Part shown: one piece after another, positions 44,097 through 52,363 of the stretch | Layout of the letters: every line of letters begins with the position of its first letter | Position numbering within the stretch: position 1 is the stretch's first letter | DNA from: Herbaspirillum chlorophenolicum | GTDB lineage: Bacteria > Pseudomonadota > Gammaproteobacteria > Burkholderiales > Burkholderiaceae_D | Reading direction: 5' to 3' | DNA: 64,000 nucleotides | NCBI RefSeq assembly: GCF_001189955.1 | Contig: NZ_LFLT01000008.1 | Span: 62,001-126,000, forward strand | Translations under genes and position numbers: made by a program | The notes under the pieces: model-generated | The model's database searches: none | Told to the model about the DNA's origin: nothing | What the model saw: the letters and a program-made list of their open reading frames with translations, nothing else

Positions 44097-45425
44097 TTAT
44101 TTCTGCATAGACCGTTTGCCAATGAAGCAAATAATTAACACCATCGCCAGCAGTTCGACCAGCGCGATGCCGGCCAGGCCCTGGGTATAGCGGCCGGTAG
44201 TGGTCTTCAGGTAGCCCAGCAGTTGCGGCGAGAAATATCCGGAGAGATTGGCTACCGAATTGATCACGGCCAGTCCGATGGCGATGGCGCTGCCGGACAG
44301 GTACTGTCCCGGCAACTGCCAGAAGATCGGTATCGCCCCCATGGTGCCGGCCGATGACAGCGCCAGCGAAAAGATCAGGCCAGCCGCATTTTTCTCACCG
44401 ACGAAATACGCGGCCAGCAGCAAACCGGCCGCGCCGATGGCCGCCGCTGCCGCGGTGTGCAGGCGCACTTCCTGGTGGCGGTCGGACAGCCAGCCGTTGA
44501 GCACCATCCCACCCCAGCCGCAGGCATAGATGCCGCTCATGACCCAGCCCAGCGCCTTGATGTCGGTGAAGCCGACCTCCTTGACCAGGCTGGGGCCGTA
44601 ATACACCAGCGTCGCGTTGCCGGCGATGATGCAGAAGAACACGGCGATCAGCACCCAGATCTTGCCGTTCCTGAGCGAGGCGAAAAAGCTGTGTTCGCGC
44701 GGGCCGAGCTTGCGGTCTTCGTCGGCCAGCTCGGCGGCGATGTGTTCCTTTTCGCGTGCGGAGAGCCACTTGGCCTTGGACGGCAGGTCGGTCAGGATGA
44801 AGAAGGCGACGATGCCGATGACCACCGAAGGAATGCCTTCGACGATGAACAGCCATTGCCAGCCCTGCATGCCGAAGGCGCCCTGGCTCATTTCCATGAT
44901 GTAGGCCGCCAGCGGGCTGCCCACCACCAGCGAGATCGCCGAGGCCGAGACGAACAGGCCCAGCGCCTTGCCGCGCCGGTGCGCCGGCAGCCAGTAGGTG
45001 AGGTAGAGGATCACGCCCGGTTGCAGGCCGGCTTCGAAGGCACCCATCAGGAAGCGCAACAGGTAGAACTGCCCGGGCGTCTGCACCCATGCCATTGCCA
45101 TGCATACGACGCCCCAGCCGATGGTGATGCGCATGATGGTTTTGCGCGCGCCGATCTTTTGCAGCAGCATGTTGCTCGGCACCTCGAACAGGAAGTAGCC
45201 GATGAAGAAGATGCCGGCGCCGGCGCCGTAGATCGCATCCGACCATTGCAGGTCGCTCATCATCGTCAACTTGGCAAAGCCGACGTTGACGCGGTCGACC
45301 CAGGCCAGGAACCAGATCAGCGTGACGCAGGGGACGATGCGCCAGACCACGCGGCGGAAGGTGGCATCGTGTTCATTCAGCGCCGCGGAGGCGGGTAGCG
45401 GTGACGCGGTTTCTACGACGGACAT
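44097..45425 (-). CDS. MFS transporter, anion:cation symporter (ACS) family
   Basis: 442 residues with about 12 membrane helices. WFLAWVDRVNVGFAKLTMMSDL and the helix 2 motif IGYFLFEVPSNMLLQKIGARKTIMRI are characteristic of the ACS family (phthalate, hexuronate and tartrate carriers). LRFLMGAFEAGLQPGVILYLTYWLP is the conserved helix 4 block. The start at 45425 has GGGAG upstream. It imports an organic anion. The product ends in KRSMQK, just past the toxin-domain cluster with which it converges. No catabolic genes lie beside it. Confidence 0.92.
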   Translation of the reverse strand: MSVVETASPLPASAALNEHDATFRRVVWRIVPCVTLIWFLAWVDRVNVGFAKLTMMSDLQWSDAIYGAGAGIFFIGYFLFEVPSNMLLQKIGARKTIMRITIGWGVVCMAMAWVQTPGQFYLLRFLMGAFEAGLQPGVILYLTYWLPAHRRGKALGLFVSASAISLVVGSPLAAYIMEMSQGAFGMQGWQWLFIVEGIPSVVIGIVAFFILTDLPSKAKWLSAREKEHIAAELADEDRKLGPREHSFFASLRNGKIWVLIAVFFCIIAGNATLVYYGPSLVKEVGFTDIKALGWVMSGIYACGWGGMVLNGWLSDRHQEVRLHTAAAAAIGAAGLLLAAYFVGEKNAAGLIFSLALSSAGTMGAIPIFWQLPGQYLSGSAIAIGLAVINSVANLSGYFSPQLLGYLKTTTGRYTQGLAGIALVELLAMVLIICFIGKRSMQK

Positions 45426-45939
45426 GAGGCTCTCCCTGGAATGGACGATGGCTGCCACGGAATGCGCCTGGCCGGAAACAGGGTTTCCGCAGCCTTGTTG
45501 GGAGAGCATTTTTCATGCCATGACGTATGCGCCCTGCGACTGCGTTTGTGCGGGCGGAAGATATTCCCGTTTCTGATAACTAGAAATAAGCGAAGGATGG
45601 GTGTGCCGAGAGGGCCGTGTCGCCGCAAGAATGCGGCCATTGTTCCGTGAGGCTTGTCCAGCCTGGGTTTGCGGGATATTGGGGGAAGATTTCCCGATAG
45701 CTTTATTTCTATCCCCGCGATAGCTACCGGCGATTATTCCACTTTGCAGAACACTCAATTCTTGTTTCCCGCGTTTTTCTCCGTGCGGCGAATCCCTACA
45801 CTGCAGTCATCGATGAACGACATCGCAACGCAAGAAACGATGCGGTTCCGAGAGAGGCACATGTCATCTCACATAACCGAAACATGTACCGCTGAATGTA
45901 ATAGCGAATATCCGACTCAACACCCTAAGGAGAAATATC
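45426..45939. other. 514-base intergenic region
   Basis: It holds the promoters of the divergent MFS gene and the DUF4148 gene. I see no gene-like frame with start, RBS and codon use. A strong RBS (AAGGAG) at its right end belongs to the DUF4148 gene. Confidence 0.5.
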
Positions 45940-46200
45940 ATGTCTGCAAAGTATATCGTCGCCGCCGCACTGGCCCTGTCCGCTTCTTCCCTGGCATTTG
46001 CCGAAGCACCGTATCCGGTCGAGAAGCCTTTCGTTTCGCATACCACCCGCGCCGCCGTCAAGGCTGAGCTGGCCAAGGCACAGCAGCAAGGCCTGGCCAA
46101 TCAGGTCGACTCGGTTTATCCGGTTGTGACCTCGGCTCCGGCCAATAGCGGCCTGCAAACCGCCGGCAATGCTCAATCGTCGATTTATGCCGGCGCCTGA
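45940..46200 (+). CDS. DUF4148 domain small exported protein
   Basis: 86 residues. A clean signal peptide (MSAKYIVAAALALSASSLAFA) is followed by SHTTRAAVKAELAKAQQQGLANQVDSVYP, the DUF4148 pattern common in Burkholderiales. The RBS AAGGAG sits at ideal spacing. It is periplasmic or secreted, of unknown function. The protein is Ala/Ser-rich with no cysteine. Confidence 0.85.
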   Translation: MSAKYIVAAALALSASSLAFAEAPYPVEKPFVSHTTRAAVKAELAKAQQQGLANQVDSVYPVVTSAPANSGLQTAGNAQSSIYAGA

Positions 46201-46301
46201 TGGCCGGCCGGGCGGGGCGCGCGGTTGAACCATGCCGGCGCTTTCCGTCCACTGTGATTGCGTAGTTGAAGCAGGTAAAACAAGAAAAGAGGAAACCATC
46301 C

Positions 46302-46535
46302 ATGTTGCACCAACTGTTCTCACGCGGCTTGTCCATCTATCCGAGGGTCTATATGCAGTTCGCCGCCCTGGTCGGGCTGCTGATCGCCGCCGAGTTCAGC
46401 ATGGGAACGCTCAGCATGATGCTGACCCAGCGGGCGGTATACCGGGTTTCCCAACGCCTGAGGCGCGTGCAGCGCCGCCGTGACGCCTCGCGCAGGACGC
46501 GCGATGAACATATCGACGGGAATTGCTGCGCCTGA
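46302..46535 (+). CDS. Small membrane protein with an Arg-rich tail, function unknown
   Basis: 77 residues with RBS AGAGGAAA ten bases upstream of the ATG. One hydrophobic helix (MQFAALVGLLIAAEFSMGTLSMML) is followed by a very basic tail (RVSQRLRRVQRRRDASRRTR) that should stay on the cytoplasmic side. It is about 100 bases downstream of the DUF4148 gene and shares its terminator, so they are probably one transcript. The family is not recognised. Confidence 0.55.
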   Translation: MLHQLFSRGLSIYPRVYMQFAALVGLLIAAEFSMGTLSMMLTQRAVYRVSQRLRRVQRRRDASRRTRDEHIDGNCCA

Positions 46536-46568
46536 GCTTTCCTCTTTCCTGAGCAGTTGCCAAGAGCG

Positions 46569-46607
46569 GCCCGATGCGAATGATTTCGCATCGGGCTTTC
46601 GTTTTTT
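46569..46607 (+). terminator. Strong rho-independent terminator
   Basis: GCCCGATGCGAA (46569-46580), loop tgat, TTCGCATCGGGC (46585-46596), then TTTCGTTTTTT. It closes the DUF4148/small membrane protein unit. Confidence 0.92.
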
Positions 46608-46706
46608 GGGGCGCCGTGTGTGGGCAGCGGCGGCAGGACCTTCGGGGTCAGGCATATCGTCATATCAGATGGATTTTTCATGCCAATGCCGCATCTGGCG
46701 CGCCTT

Positions 46707-46721
46707 ATGCCAAAATGGCAT
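46707..46721. promoter_or_regulatory. LysR-type T-N11-A palindrome
   Basis: ATGCCAAAATGGCAT is a perfect 6-3-6 inverted repeat that meets the T-N11-A rule (T46708, A46720). It lies 126 bases upstream of the LysR gene at 46847, a fitting autoregulatory site. The rest of the 311-base gap before that gene shows nothing else. Confidence 0.55.
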
Positions 46722-46846
46722 GGGACACCGGCAGTGTGCATTTGTATAGTGGCTGCCGGGCTGGGAGGCTTGGGCCGGCCGCGTTGCGGTGCGCTCCGGG
46801 CGAATCGTTGGCGGCGCACCATGTGCGCCAGGTGGAGCGGGAAACA

Positions 46847-47785
46847 ATGGAAATCAAATGGGTTGAGGACTTCCTCTCGGTGGTGGAGACGCTGAATTTC
46901 AGCCGCTCGGCCAAGCTGCGCAATGTGACGCAGCCGGCTTTCGGCCGCCGCATCCGCTCGCTCGAAACCTGGCTGGGCGCCGAGCTGTTCGACCGCTCTT
47001 CCTATCCTTGCACGCTGACCCCGGCCGGCGAATCCTTTGTGCCTATCGCCAGGGAAATGCTGAACCAGTCGATGCAGGCGCGGCTGGTCTTGCGCGGCCA
47101 GTTGGCCGGCGCGCAGACGGCGGTCAGGTTCGCCATGCCGCACACGCTGCTGCTGACGGTGTTTCCCAAGCTGCTGTCGGAGATCGAAAAGAAAGTCGGC
47201 GCCATCGCCACCATGGTCATGGCCGGTAATGTGCACGATGCCGTGATGGCCTTGGTCGAGCGCAACTGCGACTTGCTGATCTGCTATGACCACCGCCAGC
47301 AGGGAATCGCCCTCGACACCGAGCGTTATGACGTGCTGTCGCTGGGCAAGGAGCCGCTGCGTCCCTATGTGAAGACGCTGCCCAACGGCGCGCCCAAATA
47401 CGTGTTGCCGGGCGCGCCTAACGATCCCTTGCCGTTCCTCAGCTATTCGCCGTATTCGTCGCTCTCCCGCATCGTCGAGAAGGCGCTGCATACCAGCCCG
47501 CGCCGCGTGCACCTGTTCCGCCGTTTCGAGACCGACCTGGCCGAAGGCTTGAAGAACATGGCGGTGGAAGGCCACGGCATTGCCTGGCTGCCGGCCAGCG
47601 CGGTTGCACGCGAAGTGGCGGAAGGCAAGCTGACGCTGGCGATCGCTCCCAACGACAGCGAAGCCCTGGAGCAGGGGCTGTGGTGCGATGAAATGGATAT
47701 CCGCGTCTATCGCCGCCTGGACGGCGCCCATCCGGAAATCGACCGCATCTGGAATTACCTGAAGGCTGAACATGCGGGCGGATGA
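46847..47785 (+). CDS. LysR-family transcriptional regulator
   Basis: 312 residues from ATG 46847. The wHTH (MEIKWVEDFLSVVETLNFSRSAKLRNVTQPAFGRRIRSLETWLGAELFDR) is YjiE/HypT-like in sequence feel. The effector domain follows (AVRFAMPHTLLLTVFPKLLSEIE). It lies 63 bases upstream of the ornithine-cyclodeaminase-like gene on the same strand and probably controls it. The T-N11-A palindrome upstream suggests autoregulation. Ligand unknown. Confidence 0.92.
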   Translation: MEIKWVEDFLSVVETLNFSRSAKLRNVTQPAFGRRIRSLETWLGAELFDRSSYPCTLTPAGESFVPIAREMLNQSMQARLVLRGQLAGAQTAVRFAMPHTLLLTVFPKLLSEIEKKVGAIATMVMAGNVHDAVMALVERNCDLLICYDHRQQGIALDTERYDVLSLGKEPLRPYVKTLPNGAPKYVLPGAPNDPLPFLSYSPYSSLSRIVEKALHTSPRRVHLFRRFETDLAEGLKNMAVEGHGIAWLPASAVAREVAEGKLTLAIAPNDSEALEQGLWCDEMDIRVYRRLDGAHPEIDRIWNYLKAEHAGG

Positions 47786-47848
47786 TGCTCGCATATTCGG
47801 CCTGTATTTGAACCGTTTCAACATTTTTACCCGATTGAAGGAGTCCCC

Positions 47849-48769
47849 ATGAAATTGCTCAGCAACCAGCAGATCAGCGAGCTGCTTACCACCGAAGACG
47901 CCATCGGCGCCATGCGCGAAGCGTTCGCGGCAGCCGGTGAAGGCGCCCACCAGGGCCGCGTGCGCACCAGCGCTTCCAATGGCGTGATGCTGTCGATGAT
48001 GGGCGCGGTGATTCCCGGCGCGGGCATCGCGGGCGCCAAGGTCTACACCACCATCAAGGGGCAGTTCAAGTTCGTGATCGTGCTGTTCTCCAGCGAGACC
48101 GGCGCGCCGCTGGCCACCATCGAAGCCGACACCATGACCGGCCTGCGCACCGCTGCTGCGACCGCGGTAGCTTGCGACGCGCTGGCGCGTCCCGATGCGC
48201 AGGTCCTGTCGGTTATCGGTACCGGCGTGCAGGCGCGTTCGCATGTGCCGGCATTGATGCAGGTGCGCAAGTTCAAGGAAGTGCTGGTGGCCGGTATCAG
48301 CGGCCAGCAAGAACTGGCCGAGGAGATTACCCGCACGCTGGGCGTCCCGGCACGGGTGGTGACGGTCGACGAAGCGGCCGCTGCCGCCGACGTGCTGGTG
48401 ACCGTGACCCGTTCGGCCACGCCGCTGTTCGACGGCAAGCTGCTGCGTCCGGGCGTCTTCGTGGCGGCGGTCGGCGCTTCCAAGGCCAATGTGCGCGAGC
48501 TGGACGACACCGCCATCGCACGCGCCGCCGCGCTGTTCGTCGAATGGAAGCCGCAGGCGCAGCAGGAAGCCGGCGACCTGGTGCAATGCGCACCGGGTAC
48601 CTTCGACTGGAACAACGTCTTGGAACTGGCGCAGGCGGTGGACGGCAGCATGCCTTACCAGCGCCGCGCCGACGACATCGTGGTCTACAAGGCCATCGGC
48701 ATCGGCCTGGAAGATGTGGCGCTGGCCGGCCTGGCGTACCGCAAGGCTTGCGCCAAATACGGCTGGTAA
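47849..48769 (+). CDS. Ornithine cyclodeaminase / mu-crystallin family protein
   Basis: 306 residues. MKLLSNQQISELLTTEDAIGAMREAFAAAGEG, AGAKVYTTIKGQ and ADTMTGLRTAAATAVACDALARPDAQVLSVIGTGVQARSHVPAL are diagnostic; the last contains the NAD(H)-binding GxGxQA region. Members include ornithine cyclodeaminase, alanine dehydrogenase and ketimine reductases. The particular reaction is uncertain. The RBS AAGGAG precedes the ATG. A terminator follows directly. Confidence 0.92.
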   Translation: MKLLSNQQISELLTTEDAIGAMREAFAAAGEGAHQGRVRTSASNGVMLSMMGAVIPGAGIAGAKVYTTIKGQFKFVIVLFSSETGAPLATIEADTMTGLRTAAATAVACDALARPDAQVLSVIGTGVQARSHVPALMQVRKFKEVLVAGISGQQELAEEITRTLGVPARVVTVDEAAAAADVLVTVTRSATPLFDGKLLRPGVFVAAVGASKANVRELDDTAIARAAALFVEWKPQAQQEAGDLVQCAPGTFDWNNVLELAQAVDGSMPYQRRADDIVVYKAIGIGLEDVALAGLAYRKACAKYGW

Positions 48770-48790
48770 GCGTCGCCGCTGCAGCATAAG

Positions 48791-48826
48791 AAAACGCCGC
48801 ATGGCCTTTGGGCCTGCGGCGTTTTT
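48791..48826. terminator. Bidirectional rho-independent terminator
   Basis: AAAACGCCGC (48791-48800) pairs with GCGGCGTTTTT (48816-48826), with GGCC/GGCC able to pair inside the loop. It separates the OCD-like gene from the convergent DMT gene. Confidence 0.9.
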
Positions 48827-48848
48827 GTTTGCGCTGCGCGGACTGGCG

Positions 48849-49748
48849 TCAGGCCGATGCCTTGCCCGGTACGCGCGGCGCCGACGGTTTGGCGCGCAGC
48901 GCGGCAGCGGTGGCCGCCAGCACGATGGCGATGCCGGCCACGGTGCCGGTGGTGACCGGTTCATCCAGCAGCAGCCATGCCCACAGAGAGGCGAACACCG
49001 GGATCAGGAACGTGACCGTGATCGCGCGGGTGGCGCCTTCGGTTGAGATCAACTGGAAGAACAGGGCATAGGCCAGGCCGGTGCAGACCACGCCCAGTAC
49101 CGATACCGCCAGCAGCGATGCCGGGGTGCCGGCCTGCAGCGCGTGCGGCAGGCTGGGCAGGGCCAGGGGCAACAGGCAGAGCGAGGCGGTGAACTGGCTG
49201 CCGGCGGCAATCGCGATGGGCGAGATGCCGCCGCCGCGCATGCGTGTGAAGGTGGCGGCAAAGCCATAGCTGAGCGCCGCGCCCATGCTGGCAAGCACGG
49301 CCAGGATCACCATCGCATCGACCCGCATCGGCCCGACGCCTACCAGCACGCCTACCCCGAACAGGCCCAGCACGAAAGACGCCATGCGTACCGCGGTCAG
49401 CCGTTCGCCCAGCAGCAGGAAGCCGAACAGCGCGGTGAATACCGGCGCCAGCGAATTCATGGTGGCCATGTAGGAAGATGGGATGTACAGCGCGGACCAG
49501 GCGAACAGGCTGAACGGCAATGCCGTGTTGGCGATGCCGATGACGAGGTAAGGCAGCCAGTTGCGCCGCCATTGCAGCGGCACCCCGCGCGAGCGCGCGA
49601 AAGCCAGCAGCGCCAGCGTAGCGAGAGAGGCGCGGCCGAAGGTGGTGAGCATGGGCCCCAGTACCGGCGCAGCGATGCGCATGAGCATGAAGCTGGTGCC
49701 CCAGATGGCGGCGAGCAGGAATAGCCGGGCAATATTCGATGAAGACAT
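48849..49748 (-). CDS. EamA/DMT-superfamily exporter
   Basis: 299 residues with ten hydrophobic segments in two EamA halves. FLLAAIWGTSFMLMRIAAPVLGPM and IPSSYMATMNSLAPVFTALFGFLLLGERLT form the first half. VCTGLAYALFFQLISTEGATRAITVTFLIPVFASLWAWLLLDEPVTTGT closes the second. The start at 49748 gives the standard length. It is likely a metabolite or amino-acid exporter and is divergent from the GST gene. Confidence 0.92.
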   Translation of the reverse strand: MSSSNIARLFLLAAIWGTSFMLMRIAAPVLGPMLTTFGRASLATLALLAFARSRGVPLQWRRNWLPYLVIGIANTALPFSLFAWSALYIPSSYMATMNSLAPVFTALFGFLLLGERLTAVRMASFVLGLFGVGVLVGVGPMRVDAMVILAVLASMGAALSYGFAATFTRMRGGGISPIAIAAGSQFTASLCLLPLALPSLPHALQAGTPASLLAVSVLGVVCTGLAYALFFQLISTEGATRAITVTFLIPVFASLWAWLLLDEPVTTGTVAGIAIVLAATAAALRAKPSAPRVPGKASA

Positions 49749-49930
49749 GGCGGCGATCGAATGCGGTGGAGCAGCGAGTGTAATGCGCGTCTTCACCTGC
49801 CGCATAGGTACAGTTGGGAAGATTTTCACCGGGCCACCTTGCACGCCATCCCAAACCAGGCTCGCCCGCCTTACGCCTGTTGATGAAATGCGTTCTAATA
49901 TCCGCATGGTCAACGCAAAGGGAGAGGGAT

Positions 49931-50554
49931 GTGCTCAAGATTTACGGCCGGGACAATTCCATTAATGTGCGCAAGGTACTGTGGGCCTGTGCCGAGTTGG
50001 GCATCGAATACCTGCACGAGGATTGGGGCATCGGTTTTCGCTCGACCAGGGAACCGGCGTTTCTTGGCATGAACCCGAACGCCATGGTGCCGGTGATCGA
50101 TGACGATGGCTTTGTGCTGTGGGAGTCGAATTCCATCCTGCGCTACCTGGTCGGGCAATACGGTGGCGGTGCGCTTTATCCGGCAGCACCCCGCGAGCGG
50201 GCCCGCATCGACCAGTGGATCGACTGGCAGGCCAGCGATCTCAACCGTTCATGGAGCTATGCCTTCATGGCGCTGGTGCGCAAATCGCCGGTGCATGGCG
50301 ATGCGCAGCAGTTGGTGGCTTCCATCGAAAACTGGAGCGGCTTCATGCGCGTGCTGGAGCAGAAATTGCAGCAGACCGGCGCCTATGTTGCCGGTGATGC
50401 CTTTTCGCTGGCGGACATCCCGGTCGGCCTGTCGGTCAACCGCTGGTTCGGCACGCCGCTGACGCGTCCGGATTTGCCGGCGCTGGCGGCCTACTATGAG
50501 CTGCTGACGGAGCGGCCAGGCTTTCGCGCGTTTGGACGCAACGGCATGGCCTGA
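49931..50554 (+). CDS. Glutathione S-transferase family protein
   Basis: 207 residues starting at GTG 49931 (GGAG six bases upstream; no ATG fits). The N-terminal thioredoxin-like domain has [26 protein letters not shown] with the active-site Ser in the SINVRK segment. [28 protein letters not shown] supplies the cis-Pro and the ESN glutathione-binding motif. The C-terminal helical domain ends with [13 protein letters not shown]. Detoxification or a catabolic isomerase role is possible. Confidence 0.92.
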   Translation: MLKIYGRDNSINVRKVLWACAELGIEYLHEDWGIGFRSTREPAFLGMNPNAMVPVIDDDGFVLWESNSILRYLVGQYGGGALYPAAPRERARIDQWIDWQASDLNRSWSYAFMALVRKSPVHGDAQQLVASIENWSGFMRVLEQKLQQTGAYVAGDAFSLADIPVGLSVNRWFGTPLTRPDLPALAAYYELLTERPGFRAFGRNGMA

Positions 50555-50659
50555 GTTCGCACCCTTGATGGGCCGGGGAAATGGGGGCGCATGCGGCGGG
50601 GAGGGTACACTTCGGTCTTGCGCATTTTTATCGCGCTTTTTCTTCTTGCCAAACTGTCC

Positions 50660-50752
50660 ATGAACCGAAAGAAAACCCTGCTGTTCCTCGCCGCTTTCCT
50701 GGGATGCCTGCTGCTGTCGAGCGTGCCGCTGATTACGCTGCTGTTTTATTGA
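50660..50752 (+). CDS. Possible 30-residue hydrophobic peptide
   Basis: ATG 50660 opens MNRKKTLLFLAAFLGCLLLS followed by SVPLITLLFY and a stop: a positively charged start and a single membrane helix. An in-frame TTG at 50618 would add another hydrophobic stretch. No ribosome-binding site is evident. It lies in the 231-base gap between the GST and old yellow enzyme genes. It may be a small membrane protein or chance. Confidence 0.3.
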   Translation: MNRKKTLLFLAAFLGCLLLSSVPLITLLFY

Positions 50753-50785
50753 CGCAGCAGCGTAACCGCGGCGGGCCGGAATGGA

Positions 50786-51874
50786 TCAGTAACGTTCCAG
50801 CCAGTGCGCGTAAGGCGCCGGCAATGTCCACGAGGGACGTTCCACGCCCAGTTCCTTGGCAGCAAAATATGTCCAGTGCGGATTGACCAGGTGCGCACGG
50901 CCTACCATCACCAGATCCAGTTGCTGCTCCTTGACGACGCGTTCGGCGATCTCCGGCGTGCCGAAACCCCAGGCCGACGATACCGGCACATCGGCTTCGC
51001 GGCGTACGCGTTCGGCGACCGGGCCGAGGAAGGCCGGTCCCCAGGGGATATTGGTTTCAGGAATGGTGAAGCCGATGGTGACGCTGATCATGTCCATGCC
51101 GGCAGCCTTGAAGTCCCGCACCAGGCCGATCGATTCCAGCAGCGTCTGTTCGTTGCGGCCGTCATATTCGATCACACCGAAACGCACCGTCAGCGGCAGG
51201 TTTTCCGGCCACACCTGGCGTACCGCGCGCAGGGTTTCCAGCAGGAAGCGTGCGCGGTTTTCCACGCTGCCGCCATAGATATCGTCGCGCTGGTTGGCGT
51301 GCGGCGAGAAGAAGCTTTGCGCCAGGTAGCCGTGGGCGAAGTGCAGTTCCAGCCATTCGAAACCGACATCGCGCGCACGGATGGCGGCATCGACGAAGTC
51401 CTGGCGCACGCGGGCGATATCGTCGATGGTCATGGCCTTGGGGACCTTGGGCAGGCCTTTGCCGTAGGCAATCGCCGAAGCGCCGATGGTTGCCCAGCCG
51501 CGGGGATCGCCTTCGGCGATATGGTCGTCGCCTTCCCAGGGGAGGTTGGCGCTGGCCTTGCGTCCTGCATGGCCGATCTGGATGCCCGGCACCGAGCCGG
51601 CCGCCTTGATCGCCTGCACCACCGGCACGAAGGCTTGGGCCAGGTCGTCCGACCAGATGCCGGTGCAAGCCGGCGTGATCCGGCCTTCAGGCGAGACAGC
51701 AGTGGCTTCGACGATCACCAGCCCGGCGCCGCCGCGCGCGATGCTGGCGTAGTGGGACAGGTGCCAATCGTTGGCGCGGCCGTCAATGGCCATGTATTGG
51801 CACATCGGCGGTACGGCGATGCGGTTGCGCAGGGTTACGTCTTTGAGTTTGAACGGCTGGAACAGGGCGGACAT
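50786..51874 (-). CDS. Old yellow enzyme, YqjM/OPR-like NADH:flavin oxidoreductase
   Basis: 362 residues. LFQPFKLKDVTLRNRIAVPPMCQYMAIDGRANDWHLSHYASIARGGAGLVIVEATAVSPEGRITP is the FMN-binding N-terminus of the YqjM (thermophilic-like) class, including the Cys in PMCQY that tunes the flavin. IQIGHAGRKA supplies the substrate-binding HAG motif (His-Gly form of the His pair), and YGGSVENRARFLLE the conserved loop. It reduces activated alkenes. It is divergent from an ArsR-type repressor across a perfect operator, so it is probably induced by electrophiles. Confidence 0.94.
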   Translation of the reverse strand: MSALFQPFKLKDVTLRNRIAVPPMCQYMAIDGRANDWHLSHYASIARGGAGLVIVEATAVSPEGRITPACTGIWSDDLAQAFVPVVQAIKAAGSVPGIQIGHAGRKASANLPWEGDDHIAEGDPRGWATIGASAIAYGKGLPKVPKAMTIDDIARVRQDFVDAAIRARDVGFEWLELHFAHGYLAQSFFSPHANQRDDIYGGSVENRARFLLETLRAVRQVWPENLPLTVRFGVIEYDGRNEQTLLESIGLVRDFKAAGMDMISVTIGFTIPETNIPWGPAFLGPVAERVRREADVPVSSAWGFGTPEIAERVVKEQQLDLVMVGRAHLVNPHWTYFAAKELGVERPSWTLPAPYAHWLERY

Positions 51875-51917
51875 ATTGGCCTTTTGATATGAAGCGGTTA
51901 TTCGATAGATTATTCGG

Positions 51918-51939
51918 TAGTTCGAATATGTTCGAACTA
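51918..51939. promoter_or_regulatory. Perfect inverted-repeat operator between the OYE and ArsR-type genes
   Basis: TAGTTCGAA-tatg-TTCGAACTA: 9-base perfect arms with a 4-base spacer (51918-51939), 44 bases from the OYE start and 27 from the regulator start. Position and symmetry fit a dimeric ArsR-type repressor that blocks both promoters. A direct repeat TTATTCG(A/G)TAG lies next to it on the OYE side. Confidence 0.8.
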
Positions 51940-51966
51940 TGGAAGCAGTATAACCCAAGGTGTATC

Positions 51967-52320
51967 ATGTTGCAGATGCGCCCCTACAAACACCCCGCCG
52001 CCAGCGAACTGGTCCTCGAACGAGTGCTTTACGCCTTGAGCGATTCCATTCGCCTGGACATCGTGCGCCACCTCGCGCATGTCGAATGCGCGACCTGCGG
52101 CGAGCTCGACGGCGGCCGCCCGAAATCCACCGTCTCGCACCATTTCAAGGTCCTGCGCGAAGCAGGCCTGGTGTTGACCGAGAGTACCGGCACCACCCAT
52201 ATGAATACATTGCGCCACGCCGATATCGAAAGCCGTTTCCCGGGTTTGCTGTCGGCGATCCTGTCGCAAGGTGCGCCGGCCAAGCGCAAGGCCGGCGCCA
52301 AAAAAGCCAAGGCGGCGTGA
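51967..52320 (+). CDS. ArsR-family winged-helix repressor
   Basis: 117 residues from ATG 51967 (another ATG at 51976). LVLERVLYALSDSIRLDIVRHLAHVECATCGELDGGRPKSTVSHHFKVLREAGLVLTESTGTTHMNTLR is a typical ArsR-type wHTH. SKSTVSHHFKVL is the recognition-helix region; the sequence here reads PKSTVSHHFKVL. Cys residues in ECATCGEL could sense metal or thiol-reactive compounds. A Lys/Ala-rich tail ends it. It should repress the divergent OYE gene through the operator at 51918. The epimerase follows 43 bases downstream, probably in the same unit. Confidence 0.9.
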   Translation: MLQMRPYKHPAASELVLERVLYALSDSIRLDIVRHLAHVECATCGELDGGRPKSTVSHHFKVLREAGLVLTESTGTTHMNTLRHADIESRFPGLLSAILSQGAPAKRKAGAKKAKAA

Positions 52321-52363
52321 CTGCCGTGCCGGGACCACAAAAGACAAGAAAACGGAGAGCGCC

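Noticed and set aside
45426-45939. Short frames in the 514-base gap before the DUF4148 gene
   Set aside because: None has a ribosome-binding site, coherent codon use or recognisable features.
46349-48964. 871-codon open frame antisense to the LysR and ornithine-cyclodeaminase-like genes
   Set aside because: It spans several real genes and a terminator, has low-complexity composition, and no start signal.
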